The notes below the pieces were generated by a model. The model was not told the DNA's origin. It saw nothing but the letters and a program-made list of their open reading frames with translations, and ran no database searches. The position numbers and the translations under genes are program-made. From NCBI GenBank assembly GCA_002007465.1, contig LNAC01000065.1, forward strand, positions 5,528,623 through 5,592,622: a DNA stretch of 64,000 bases, given 5' to 3'. The number at the start of each line of letters is the position of its first letter. Position 1 is the stretch's first letter. Origin of the DNA: Ailurus styani (Eukaryota; Chordata; Mammalia; Carnivora; Ailuridae). Positions 23,556-33,879 of the stretch are shown here, piece after piece.

Positions 23556-24299
23556 TTCTTCAGTGCCTATTCAGGGTCTACTGTTCTAGGTGCTGAGAAT
23601 ACAACATTGAATAAACGTTGAATTAGGCATGTTTACTCATGGTGTTTACAGTCTAGTGAGAAAAACTGACAACAACCCAAGGCATAAATAAATAAATAAA
23701 ATAATGTCAAATAGTAAGTGGTGTCGGAAAAAAAGGGGCAAAGGTGAAGAGAATGGTGTGGAGAAGGGATGATGGTGTGCATGATTTTGTATAGGGTGGT
23801 TCGGTGAGTTCTCTCTGAGCTGAGGATGTTTGCTCAGAGACCTGAATGAAGTAAGGGAGGGAACCATGTATATATCCTGGGGTAGAATATTTCAGACCAA
23901 GGCAAAAGTAAGAGCAAATGCCCTGAGGCAAAATAGGCTTAGCATATTTAAGGAACCACAAAATCCCTATTTGACTGAAAAGCTGCATAAGGACAGTTAC
24001 AAAAATGATGTTGGAATGTAGTCAGTAACCAGATTGCTTAGGTCCTTTGAAACTTGGTAAGGTCTGAAGATCTTATGTTGATGAATCAACATAAGAATTT
24101 CCTTGGAAGTTTTGGGGTAAGGGAATAAATGATGTTATTTACATTTAAGAGTTTATGCTGGCTTTTGTGTGAAAGGACTATAAAGAGGCCAGATGGAAGC
24201 AGGGAGACCATTTAGAGATGATGACAGAAGTCCAGGTGAGAGATGAATGTGTCTTGGTCTAGAATTCAGGTAGTGAGAAATTGGATTTTACAGGTTTTT

Positions 24300-24538
24300 T
24301 CTCCCCGACATTTCAATACGAAAAATTTCAAACATACAGAAGAGTTGAAAAGTGGGAAAATTGAAAGAGTAAACAGTCATATACCCATCACTATATTCTA
24401 TCATTAATATCTTGCCACATCTGCATTGTCGTACAGCTGTCCATCCTTGTATTTATTCATCAGTTGGTCCTCTTTTCTTTACCATTTCAAAGTAAGTTGC
24501 AGACATGACACATTTCACTCCTAAACACTTTGACAGTT
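24300..24538 (+). mobile_element. Ancient L1 3' UTR-type fragment
   Basis: The phrase 'aaaatttcaaacatacagaa', then 'tacccatcactatattctat' and 'aagtaagttgcagacatgac', is the 3'-UTR-like module of old L1M elements. A related module is seen at 61740-62030. Confidence 0.5.
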
Positions 24539-24551
24539 TGCATATATTTTA

Positions 24552-24771
24552 TTTTACTTATTTTCTTAAAGATTTATTTATATATTTTAGAGAGTGTGAG
24601 AGAGAGAGAGAGAGAGCAGGGGGGGGCAGAGGGAAAAGGGGAGAGAATCTCAAGCAGACACCCCACTGAGCATGGATTCCTAACACAGGGCTCAATCTCA
24701 CAACCTGAGATCATGACCTCAGCTGAAACCAGGAATCAGATGCTCAACTGACTGACCCACCCAGGCACCCC
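24552..24771 (-). mobile_element. Can-SINE, antisense
   Basis: The body contains a (GA)n run and ends 'cacccaggcacccc'. The duplication tgcatatatttta flanks it at 24539-24551 and 24772-24784. Confidence 0.94.
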
Positions 24772-25019
24772 TGCATATATTTTAAAAGTGACCTGTAGAC
24801 CAATTGAATGTAGGGTATAAAGGAAAAAATAGGAATCCAGATGGTTTCTAGGTTTTTAACTGGAACAAAAACTTGTTGAAGAGGAATGGGGTTGAGGAGG
24901 AAAACTAAGTACTTTGTTGCATACCTGTTGATATTGAGACGTCAAATAGACATCCAAGAAGAAGAGGCAGCTAGATTAAAATATTTGACACGGGCTCTGG
25001 TGAGTCAATTTGGAATCAC

Positions 25020-25322
25020 GAGCTTTGAATAACACAGGCACCGACCTCTGCAGAGTCAAAATTTCGAGTATAGATTTGACTCCCCAAAAACTTAACTACT
25101 AATAGCTTACTCTTGGTGGGAAGCCTTACTGATAACATACACAGTTGATTAACATTTTTGGTGTTCTATGTTTTATATACCATATTCTTACAATAAAGTA
25201 AGCTAGAGAAAATCATCAGGAAGAGAAAATACATTTACAGTCCTGTGCCATATTTATTGAAAAAAATCTGCATTAAGAGGACCCATGCAGTTCAAGCTTA
25301 TGTTGTTCAAGGGTCAACTATG
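25020..25322. mobile_element. Tigger/MER2-type DNA transposon remnant
   Basis: Internal phrases such as 'aaaacttaactactaatagc', 'caataaagtaagctagagaa' and the terminal repeat 'gttgttcaagggtcaact' match the non-autonomous TcMar-Tigger pattern. The opposite terminal repeat is degraded. It sits inside the L2. Confidence 0.75.
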
Positions 25323-26054
25323 GTCACAGCTTGGGACTCAACGAGATCGCCTAGGAAGTAAGTGTGGATATACGAGAGAAGAGAAAAAGTTCAAGGTCTG
25401 AGCCTGAGGGGACCCCAACATTTGGAAGGTAGAAAGAGGAAGTGGATTGAGAAAATGAGACTGAGTAAGAGCAGTAAGGTAAAAGGAAAATCCAGAGAGT
25501 GGAGGGCCTTCAGGAGCATAAGATGTATTTCAAGGAGGGATTGAGGCAGTACTGCCAAGCTATTGAGGTCATGACAGCTGATTACTAATCACGGAAGTTG
25601 GCACCATGTCAGTCATGAGAACTCAGATGGCTAAGTGCCTGGCACACAGCAGGTGTTTGATGAGTGAAGACATGGAGAACTTTGGTGATCTTGATAAGTG
25701 GAGTTGTTCAGTGCAGTAGTGGGAATGAAAGTCTGACTGGAGGAGCTTCAATAGAATCAGAGGTGAGGAAAGTGGGTACAGTAAGCAAAGACAATATTCA
25801 AAGAGTTTTCCTAAGAAGTAGAGCAGAGAACCTGGACAGTATCTGGAGGAGGTTGTAAAATCCAGATAATTTTTTTTGAACAATAAAAAATATTATAGCA
25901 TGTTGTATGCACTGATAATAATCCAGTAGAGAGAGGAGAAAATTAACAGTGCAGGAGATAGTAGCAAAAATTGCAGAATGATGTCCTGTGCAAGCAGTGT
26001 GTGCTAGCATCCCGTGCGTGGGTGAAGAGCTTGATGTTAGAAGCACAGTTTGGG

Positions 26055-26255
26055 GGGCACCTGGGTGGCTCAGTTGGTTAAGCGTCTGCCTCTGGCTCAG
26101 GGTCCTGGGGTCGAGCCCCATGTTGGGCTCCCTGTTCAGCGGGAAGTCTGCTTCTCTATTCCTTTGCCCCTCCCTCCCACTCGTGCTCTCTCTCTCTCAC
26201 TCAGTCTCTCTCAAATAAACGAATAAAATCTTAAAACAAAAACAAAAACAAAAAC
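26055..26255 (+). mobile_element. Can-SINE, sense, with target-site duplication
   Basis: Head 'cacctgggtggctcagttgg', tail 'aaataaacgaataaaatc' plus a CAAAAA run. Duplications agaagcacagtttggg (26039-26054) and agaagcactgcttggg (26256-26271) flank it. Confidence 0.94.
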
Positions 26256-26271
26256 AGAAGCACTGCTTGGG

Positions 26272-26383
26272 GGTGCCTAGGTGGCTCAGGTGGTTAAGTG
26301 TCTGACTGTTGATCTCAGCTCAGGTCTTGATCTTCAGTTCAAGGCAGGCATTAGGCGTGGAGTCTACCAAAAAAAAAAAAGGC
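26272..26383 (+). mobile_element. Second, different-subfamily Can-SINE, sense
   Basis: A copy with 'gatctcagctcaggtcttga' in its head lies directly after the duplication of the preceding SINE. It lacks the CT-rich middle and ends in 'ggagtctacc' plus an A-run. Confidence 0.85.
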
Positions 26384-26479
26384 ACTTTTTGTTCTACAGA
26401 AACAGGGAGGAATCAGAGTATAAAGGGACATATGCAAATAGGTTAATAGAAAAATAGAAATAGTGGTTGCATGTTCCTT

Positions 26480-26745
26480 CTCTTGCCCATCCAACAATGA
26501 TTTATTGAGCATTTACTTGTGCCAAGCAGTGTTTTAGGAAGTGGGATTTCAGCAGTGAAGAAACAGACAAAAGGCTCTGCCTTCATAGGGCTTAAATTCT
26601 AGTGGGAGGAAGATAGACTGTGTAGTTGAGTATATCAGATGCTGCTGAGGTTATGGAGCAAAATAAAGCCAGGAAGGGGATAAGGAATTCTACAAAAGAG
26701 TCATTTGTAATTTAAAAAAGGGTAATCAATGATTTTAAATAGACT
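26480..26745 (-). mobile_element. L2 fragment, antisense
   Basis: The phrases 'tgatttattgagcatttact', 'ccaagcagtgttttaggaag' and 'gcttaaattctagtgggagg' are the reverse complement of the L2 3' end. Confidence 0.7.
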
Positions 26746-27500
26746 GGCCTGTGAATATTTTCTTTTGATTGCTTCTACTTTCCTCAGTGAAATAGAAAAT
26801 GAAGCAAGCAGCAGAGACTGGGGACAGGGAAGAGGTCATCAGGAGTGCTGGAAATTGGAGGAAAGAGAAGCTATGCACTTGCCTCCAAGAGAGGGACAGG
26901 AAATGGTCCAGAAAAATGTGAACATTGAAGGGAACATTCAGACAAGGGGTGGAGGATAGAAAGGAGTTTCTTGATGACAGACTGAATTCTCGAGAGTACA
27001 CTGGGAGGTTTGGGCGTAGCAGGTGGAGTGAGCCATTGTCCTGGTGATAAAGACTGAATTCTCAGGGTGACTGGGGTATGTGGGCTGTGATGGGAGATGT
27101 CCTGATGCTCTCATAGGGAGGCAGGATGTGGATAATGTGCACTGACCATAGAAACTACCTGAGACTGGTCTCTGTAGCAGTTTCTATCACTGGTGCAGTC
27201 ACTGTTGCTGAGGGGACTGTAGGGGTGGCCAGCCCACTGGGAGCAACGAGAGCTCTTTGTGGTTCTCTTAAAACTCGCTGTGATCAGTGTCACAGGGTTG
27301 GAGGGGGGCAACCGTCCCAGGAACTACTACATAGGAATCCATTAATTGAAGTCTATTTGCAGAAGCAAAATGAAGACTCAGCAATAATTATCCTGTTCAA
27401 AGTCAATAGTTATATTGAAGGGGCAACAAAGCAAAACAAAACACAGACAAAAATTTTCTACTGTTCACATTTGAAAAGTTAATCAGAAATTAACATCACT
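26746..27500. other. Unclassified, purine-rich sequence
   Basis: G/A-rich sequence with no coding exon recognised. The 118-codon frame at 27126-27482 has no domain, no splice context and an A-rich end, so I regard it as chance. Confidence 0.4.
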
Positions 27501-27596
27501 GGGTGCCTGGTTGGCTCAGTTGATGGAGCCTGCAACTCTTGATCCTGGGGTCATGAGTTCAAGTCCCATGTTGGGCATAGAGATTACTTTAAAAAA
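27501..27596 (+). mobile_element. Old Can-SINE, sense, short form
   Basis: Head 'gggtgcctggttggctcagt', then 'gtcatgagttcaagtcccat', ends 'gagattactttaaaaaa'. The CT-rich region is absent, which fits an older subfamily. Confidence 0.85.
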
Positions 27597-27604
27597 GGGG
27601 TGGG

Positions 27605-28160
27605 GGGTGAGGACTTGAACAGATATTTCTCCAAAGAAGACATACAAATGGCCAAAAGGTATGCAAAAAAAAATGCTCTATGTCACTAATTATCAAGGAA
27701 ATGCAAATCAAAACCACAATAGATATCACCTCTTACTTGTCAGGATGGTTACTATCAAAAAACAAAAGGGGACACCTGGGTGGCTCAGTGGGTTAAGAGT
27801 CTGCCTTCGGCTCAAGTCATGATTCCAGGGTCCTGGGATCAAGCCCTGCATAAGGCTCCCTACTCAGTGGGGCATCTGCTTCTCCTTCTGTCCCTTTTCC
27901 CCACTTGTGTTCTCTCTGTCTCAAATAAACAAAATCTTAAAAAAAATCTTTAAAAAACCCCCCAAAACCCCAAAAGACAGCAAGTGCTAGAAGGATGTGG
28001 AGAAATCAGAAATCTTTTGCACTGTTAATGGAAATACACAACAGGGCAGTCACTGTGGAAAACAGTATGGAGGTTCCTCAAAAAGATAAAAATAGCACTA
28101 CTGTATGACTCAGCAGTCTCACTTGTGGGTATAGCTGAAAGATTCACTTCCGAGTTGCCC
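27605..28160 (+). mobile_element. Ancient L1 ORF2 fragment split by a SINE
   Basis: ORF2 C-terminal sequence is recognisable: 'gaacagatatttctccaaag', 'atgcaaatcaaaaccacaat' and, after a SINE, 'gaaaacagtatggaggttcc'. Frames are broken. Confidence 0.85.
27770..27956 (+). mobile_element. Can-SINE, sense, inside L1 fragment
   Basis: 'ggacacctgggtggctcagt' through 'tcaaataaacaaaatctt' interrupts the L1 fragment. Confidence 0.92.
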
Positions 28161-28164
28161 CCAG

Positions 28165-29050
28165 TGGTCTGGTCTTCTACCCTAACCTTGCCTTAAAATC
28201 TCATCTTTTTGTAACACCAGAAAAAAAGGGAGGAGAGGTTTGAATCATTCAATATGACATTCTTAGAATATTCTAGTGTGTGATGAAATATTTAGTGTAG
28301 ACATCTACTGGCCAAATGAATATAAGAATTGAGGCAATTATCTGGGTTATTCAAGCCAAAGAACAATTTTGCTTCAAATAGTGTATAATTGGGGAAAAAG
28401 TGATTTTAAGAAAAGCTTTAATTGCCTAGAAAAAAATCTCAAATTCTTCACATGGAAGGCAGATGTTTGGAGAAAACCACAGTCATATTTTTAATACATA
28501 TTTCGAGGGAGTATTTACTTCATAACTGTACAACTCGCACCATCCTCCACAAGATGGCATGCAAGTTTGTAACATTTTCACCAGTAGTGCTGCTCTTCAC
28601 GACATCATCTTGTATCAAGCAGCAACACTGAATAATCACACACTAAATTATCTTTTGGGCCTTACAAATGGCAAATGTATACATTCTAACGATGTTTTCT
28701 ATAGGTAAATGCAAAGATATGCATATTCAAGTGTACTTATGTGAAGGCTATGTTCATGGAAATCAATAATTGAAACCTATTTACACGAGGCAAACTTGCC
28801 GATGACCAGCCTTTTCAAAGTCCACACTGTATTGGAGATCTGACAAGACAAGGCAAAACAAAAATGTTCTGTTTGTGTTGAAAAGACATTTTTAGGAGAC
28901 TAAGACAGGAATCAGAAAGAAAAGATTTGGTTTTTTTGGGGGGAGGATTTATTATTTTAAAATATTCCTGAAAACATTTCCTGGGACAATTGGGAACTAG
29001 CATGGCAATTCATCTTGAATATGACTGGGGTTCTTTAACTTGGCTGCGAT
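28165..29050. other. Unique sequence
   Basis: No exon or repeat is recognised. Short frames at 28422-28631 (plus) and 28815-29003 (minus) carry no domain. Confidence 0.4.
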
Positions 29051-29059
29051 AATAGAATC

Positions 29060-29200
29060 ACATGGTTTGTTTTTCACAAAACACAGCTGCCAGGGCCCCT
29101 CCTCAGATTAGTTAAATTAGGATTTCTGAAGGTGGAATCCAGGCACCAGTATTTTTAAAAAGCTACGCAGAGATTCTAATGGCACCTGAGGCACCAACAT
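29060..29200. repeat. MER5-like hAT DNA element
   Basis: 'tggaatccaggcaccagtat' followed by 'tttttaaaaagctacgcaga' and 'gattctaatggcacc' matches the MER5 (hAT-Charlie) pattern. Confidence 0.6.
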
Positions 29201-30135
29201 TCTCTTACAGTACTGGAATTGCACGTTCACTAGTTAGTGGCAGGTGTCACTAATAGAATGTGGCCCTTTACCCACCTGGGCTCACAGTCTTTCTCGGTGT
29301 AATGCTCCTGGTAGCCTTCACCAATCAATTGAGAGTTGAAATGAAGCCTATTTGCTCTCAGAATTATCAAAGAATTTGGGATGGAAATAAATGCTACTCA
29401 CAGGAAAGGTAGCTGGTTTCTTAAAGTGCTAGCTAACACTGCTTTCCAGCATGATCAGGCCAAACAACTGCTTCAGCTGTTATACTAAAGGGAGTTTCAG
29501 AGCCCGGAGCGGATAATATCCATGCTCTTCCTGGATAGCTGGGTATCGTTTCTGTGTGTTGCTCCCCACTTCCTTGTGCTTTTGATTCCTTCAGCAAGAG
29601 GCCGGGGGCTGGGGGGGGTGCTGTCCTCAGACTTTTCTTTCACTTCAGAGGGCAGGAAGTACCTGGAAATTTATGTCCCTAGGGTGGCCCTTAACCACTG
29701 AATGAGGAGTGTGGAGTAGGGAAGCCCCGCCTCACCTTCCTGGGGTGGGGACTACTTGGAGGCCTAAGGTCCACAGCTCCCTCATGGAATCAGGCTGAAA
29801 GTGTACTGAGGAACTCAGATGTTACACTTTTGCTTGCCTTCCTCTCCTGCTCTGTCCCGATTCCCCCACTTTCACCCTAGTTTTCCTGGAGCATTTAATT
29901 AATAAGTCACTCGCCTCCGGATTTTCATCTCAGGATTTGTTTCTTGGGGACCCCTAAGACAGATGCCAAAACCGAAGGCCAGTGGCCTCTATAAACTAGG
30001 CTTAAAATTATGCAGGGTTAGCCCTTCTGGAGAGAACCTGTGAGAGAATGAACAACACTGGTCTGCTCCCCTCCAGGAAAAATGTGGGAACTAAATAGAC
30101 TATGGGATTCATGTGTCAGAAAGGGAAGGATGTGC
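29201..30135. other. Unique sequence
   Basis: GC content rises somewhat here (29480-29760), but I see no CpG island, exon or RNA gene. Confidence 0.4.
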
Positions 30136-30139
30136 TGTA

Positions 30140-30430
30140 TCAGTAGACCTCAGACTTGGTGACACTGTGAAATTATCCAGAGAGTTTTAAAAGATACAGA
30201 TGCCTGGGGTAGACCCCCAAGGATTCTGATTTCATAAATCTAGGATGTGGTCTGGACTTTGGAACATTTAAACTGTCCAAGTGAATCTATTGTACAATCA
30301 AGGTGGAGAATCACTTTAAAAGAACCAACTTTAGAATACATAAAAATCTCTCTAGTTAGCTTGTTAAAATTCATATTCCCAGGCCTCTGGGCCCATGCAT
30401 TCTGAATCGAGGAGGTCTGCATAGCAAATA
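30140..30430 (+). repeat. MER5-like elements, two adjacent pieces
   Basis: The first piece shows 'gtttta' plus 'aaagatacagatgcctgggg', 'aaggattctgatttcataaa' and 'aaggtggagaatcac'. The second shows 'gcttgttaaaattcatattc' and 'ccaggcctctgggcccatgc'. Both follow the MER5A pattern. Confidence 0.65.
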
Positions 30431-30519
30431 CATATTTTTGGAAATGTTCATACATATAAAAAAGTAGAGAGAGCAGTGCAATGAATTCTCATTGAATTAT
30501 CAGTTTTAACAACTCCTAG

Positions 30520-31335
30520 ATGAAGGTTTTGAATATGTATTTGGTCCATGAGCCACATGCTGAAAAACATTGCAAAATGGTTTGTAAAGTTAGCTTTTCA
30601 GATGCTGTAACAGCTACCAGGTGAACATTAAGCACCTGGGTAAGACTAGCACCTGGCTTGGTTCAGGATGGCAAGTCAGTTTCAACTTGCCTTCAATCTG
30701 TGATTGAAGGATAAATGCTCTAAGGAGAGCTGAGCAGGATTTTGAGGCTGAGTCTAGGTTCAGCTAGCAAAGATGCTGTAGTGAGTGTTTTCATAGAGGT
30801 CCCTGACTTCAGCTAGCCATTGGGACAATGTATTACCTGTGGTTATTAAAGCTTTGTTCTAGGAAGAATGACCCTTAATAGTCTAGTGTAAGTGTATAGG
30901 TAGCAAGCTATTCCTATTGCTTATAAAGTGAAAGTAAGAGAGAGCTCTAATACTCTGGAGGAAAGCAAAAGTGATCTCCTGTGAAACTCCAAGGATTTCA
31001 AGGGCAAATATCAACCCCATGATGTTTTGGCTGATGACAATGCTCACAGTGAGGTGTTATTACTTTCTGCATAGTTCTAGGACGAAAATGCAAGGTTACA
31101 CTAACATAATTAACAATTATCCTGGAATCACATCTGTGCTTATAGTTTTAAAATATTTTCTTGAAAGCATCTCTCTTCTATAAAAGGTTTTATAGTTGAT
31201 CACCAATTAGCTGGTATTTGTGCTCTTAAAAAAACAATAACAGAATATCTTGTTGTACAGAAAAAACAGCCTAGATCATATTTCTATACCAATTTCCTTC
31301 AAGAAAGCATTGCCTTGGTTCAAACTATGAAAGTA
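30520..31335. other. Unique sequence
   Basis: No coding or repeat signature is recognised. Confidence 0.4.
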
Positions 31336-31339
31336 GACA

Positions 31340-31582
31340 CAGTGTATCAGCATAAGAGCTCAGATTCTGGTGTTAGGAAATCTAGGTTAAAGTATTTAGG
31401 CTTTTCCACTTTCTGGCTTTGTGACCTTGGGCAAGTCTTGACCTCTCAGTACCTCAGTATCTTTGTCTCTAATGGAGTTAATAATAGCATTTACTCCAAG
31501 GCTATTGTGAAGTTTAAATGAGGTAATACATTGAAGGGCCTAGAATAGTGCTTGGCAGGTAGGACTTAATAAATATTAGATC
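31340..31582 (+). repeat. MIR SINE, sense, well preserved
   Basis: 'tttgtgaccttgggcaagtc', 'gaagtttaaatgaggtaata' and 'agtgcttggcaggtaggac' are clear MIR landmarks. Confidence 0.9.
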
Positions 31583-31734
31583 ACGTCATTACTATTATTC
31601 TGTGATAACAAACTGTCATTTCCTCCCCCCCCCCACTCCTTTCTGACTACTCTTTCTTATTTTCTTTTCTGGTTCATCCTCCTCTGTTGGACCTTCAAAT
31701 GTTGAAAATTTCTCAGCGCGCCATCTTCCCTTCC

Positions 31735-31835
31735 CCTCTTCCTCAGCCCTGTTTTCCTTTCTTCCCTCCTTCCCTTCCCTTCCTGTCTTCCTTTCCCTCC
31801 CCTTCTTTCCCCTTCCCTCCCCTCCCTTTTTTTCC
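31735..31835. repeat. Pyrimidine (TTCCC)n-like tract
   Basis: A C/T-only-rich strand of irregular TTCCC and CCTT units. It makes an apparently open arginine/glycine/glutamate-rich frame on the other strand. Confidence 0.9.
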
Positions 31836-31984
31836 TCTGCAAATTAATTGTTCTGTCACTACGTCCTCACCCTCCAAGATTCTTTAACCCCCTACCCAGA
31901 ACATTTAAAAACAAGTTTAAGTATGACGTGTTAAAAACAGAAACCTATACTGCCTTTCTCCCAGGAAGCTAATCTCCATGAGAT

Positions 31985-32215
31985 AGGCAGTATAGCATCA
32001 TGTGTGTCCAGAGTCAGAAAGACCTGGGTTAAGTGTCAGCTTAACCTACTCATGATTCTAAGACCATTTCCTTAACATCTGTAACCCCCAGCTTCCCCCA
32101 CTGTAAGATGGGGCTGAGGAGAGGACACACCTCATAGCATCATTTTAAGGATTAAGTGAGATAATTCATGAAAAACGCTGAGCAGAGAATCCAGGTCGTC
32201 ACAGTTATTTTATTA
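31985..32215 (+). repeat. MIR SINE, sense
   Basis: 'ccagagtcagaaagacctgg', 'aaggattaagtgagataatt' and related phrases are present in MIR order. Confidence 0.75.
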
Positions 32216-33460
32216 GCACCGATGCTAACAAGACAGAAGAATCTAGCTGTGCTTCCTGTGTGGCAGTCTTGAGGCACGGAGACCCTTATTGTCCTCTTTG
32301 GGGTTGGCTTACAATTCAGGCTCTGACATTTTCAATTCCCTAGCTTCTCCAAGAACAAATAGTCATGAACAAGCCTTTCAGAGAAGGGAATAAAATGCAT
32401 TTTGAAGATAAGTCCATCCAGAAGGGCAGAAGTCTCCCCTTCTGTGGAGAAGGCTCTCCACTCTCCCCTGTAAGCTTTCATCATGTCTCTGAACCTGGGA
32501 GTGGGGCCACCATTGTTACTCGTATGGCTGAGGTATTTCTTTACTAGCTGATGGTATTATTGCAGATAAAAGAGGGGGAAAAAAATCTAAGTTGCCTGGC
32601 CCCACAGAGAGTTAATTTCTCATCCTTTGGACTGCCTTCCTGTTCAGGGGATGGTTCATTTGGGTGGCTTTCCCGGGGATGGCCGTGGCTGCCTAGCAAC
32701 CAGCTCCAACCTTCCCCAAACAACGGCAGGAGTTGTTCATATCAGCACCATCGGTTGGTTTTTTTTTTTAAGACTATCTCATTTTATGAAAAATTAAACC
32801 TCACCAAAATACAGCTTCTCAATATATGCTGATCCCAAACAATTGTTGACAACGGCATGATACTGAAATTGAATTGAGAACTGCAAATTCTTGAGTGGCT
32901 ACAAACAGAAATGTGGGTCTTTGAAAAAGATCATATATATTTGTATCTAACCGGACCCGGAGCTTGCGAACACTCTCAGGAAGTGTGACCACCAGCCATC
33001 CTCTGACCTCTCGTCATGGAACGGGCATCATTATTCCTTGGTTTGCCTTGGAAGTGAAGATGTGATGGATTTTTCTACAGTTCTATGCTAATATTCTACA
33101 GCGCCGTTGAACAGAAAAAGCAGAAATCAATTCCATCTTAGTTATATGTGTAGAAATGGATGGTATGAACCTAAATTAATCAGAGCCCGATGATTCATCA
33201 GAAAATTGATAGATTAAAAGGTCACTAATTTTTCCAAGTGATTTTTAGGCTGCTTTGCAATCCTCCTGGGTTTAATCTTCCCGATTAAATTATCTCTGGG
33301 TCTACACAATTATTAAGTCAATAGGCTCAGTATAATTAACTCCTGATATTAATCCCCTCATGCATTTTTGCCCCAGCTTTTTCTAATCATCTGATTCTCA
33401 CCTACTCTAGAAACCTTGACCTCACCTGCCTTCATTGGCAAAAAAAAATTGTCTTAGGGA
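32216..33460. other. Unique sequence
   Basis: No exon or repeat is recognised. It contains several AT-rich blocks, including 33170-33360 rich in 'attaa' words, that could be conserved non-coding sequence; that is a guess from composition only. Confidence 0.35.
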
Positions 33461-33464
33461 GGCA

Positions 33465-33650
33465 GTGCAGAGAGGCATTATGTCAAGCTCAGTTCTCAGA
33501 TGGGGTGCGAGCCACCTGAACTTTCTAAGCCTCAGTATTCCTACTTGTGAAATGGGGATGATATCAGTACCTATGACAGAGTTATGAGAATTAAAAAACA
33601 ATGTATTTGAGCATGTAACAGAATGATTAGGAGGTATTATGACTCAAAGT
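33465..33650 (+). repeat. MIR SINE, sense, diverged
   Basis: 'ctttctaagcctcagtattc' and 'gtgaaatggggatgatatca' mark a MIR core. Confidence 0.7.
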
Positions 33651-33671
33651 CAATAAGATGCTAAAAAAAAT

Positions 33672-33873
33672 CTTTTTTTTTTTAAAGATTTTGTGTGTTT
33701 ATTTGAAAGGGAAACACAGAGTGTGAGTTGGTGAAAGAGGGAGAGAGAATCCGAAGTTGACTCTGCACTGAGTGCAGAGCCCAATGCAGGGCTGGATCCC
33801 ATGACCACAAAGTCATGACCTGAGCTAAAACTAAGAGTCTGCCACTCAACTGACTGAGCCATCCAGGTGCCCC
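33672..33873 (-). mobile_element. Can-SINE, antisense, older copy
   Basis: It runs from a T-run and 'aaagattttgtgtgtttatt' to 'gactgagccatccaggtgcc'. The body has drifted. Confidence 0.9.
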
Positions 33874-33879
33874 GCTAAG

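Larger units (their letters stand above)
23560..26035 (-). mobile_element. Long ancient LINE-2 (L2), antisense, interrupted
   Basis: The left end matches the antisense L2 3' region ('ctgttctaggtgctgagaat'). The interior carries antisense L2 reverse-transcriptase sequence, for example 'cagaagtccaggtgagagat' and 'gagatcgcctaggaagtaag'. It is cut by other insertions at 24300-24785 and 25020-25322. All frames are decayed. About 1.7 kb of L2 is recognisable, long for this family. Confidence 0.7.

Noticed and set aside
27126..27482. 118-codon frame, plus strand
   Set aside because: Composition and lack of domain suggest chance. It runs into A-rich sequence and has no promoter or splice context.
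29480..29780. GC-richer block considered as a CpG island or promoter
   Set aside because: Very few CpG dinucleotides and no exon or splice donor follow.
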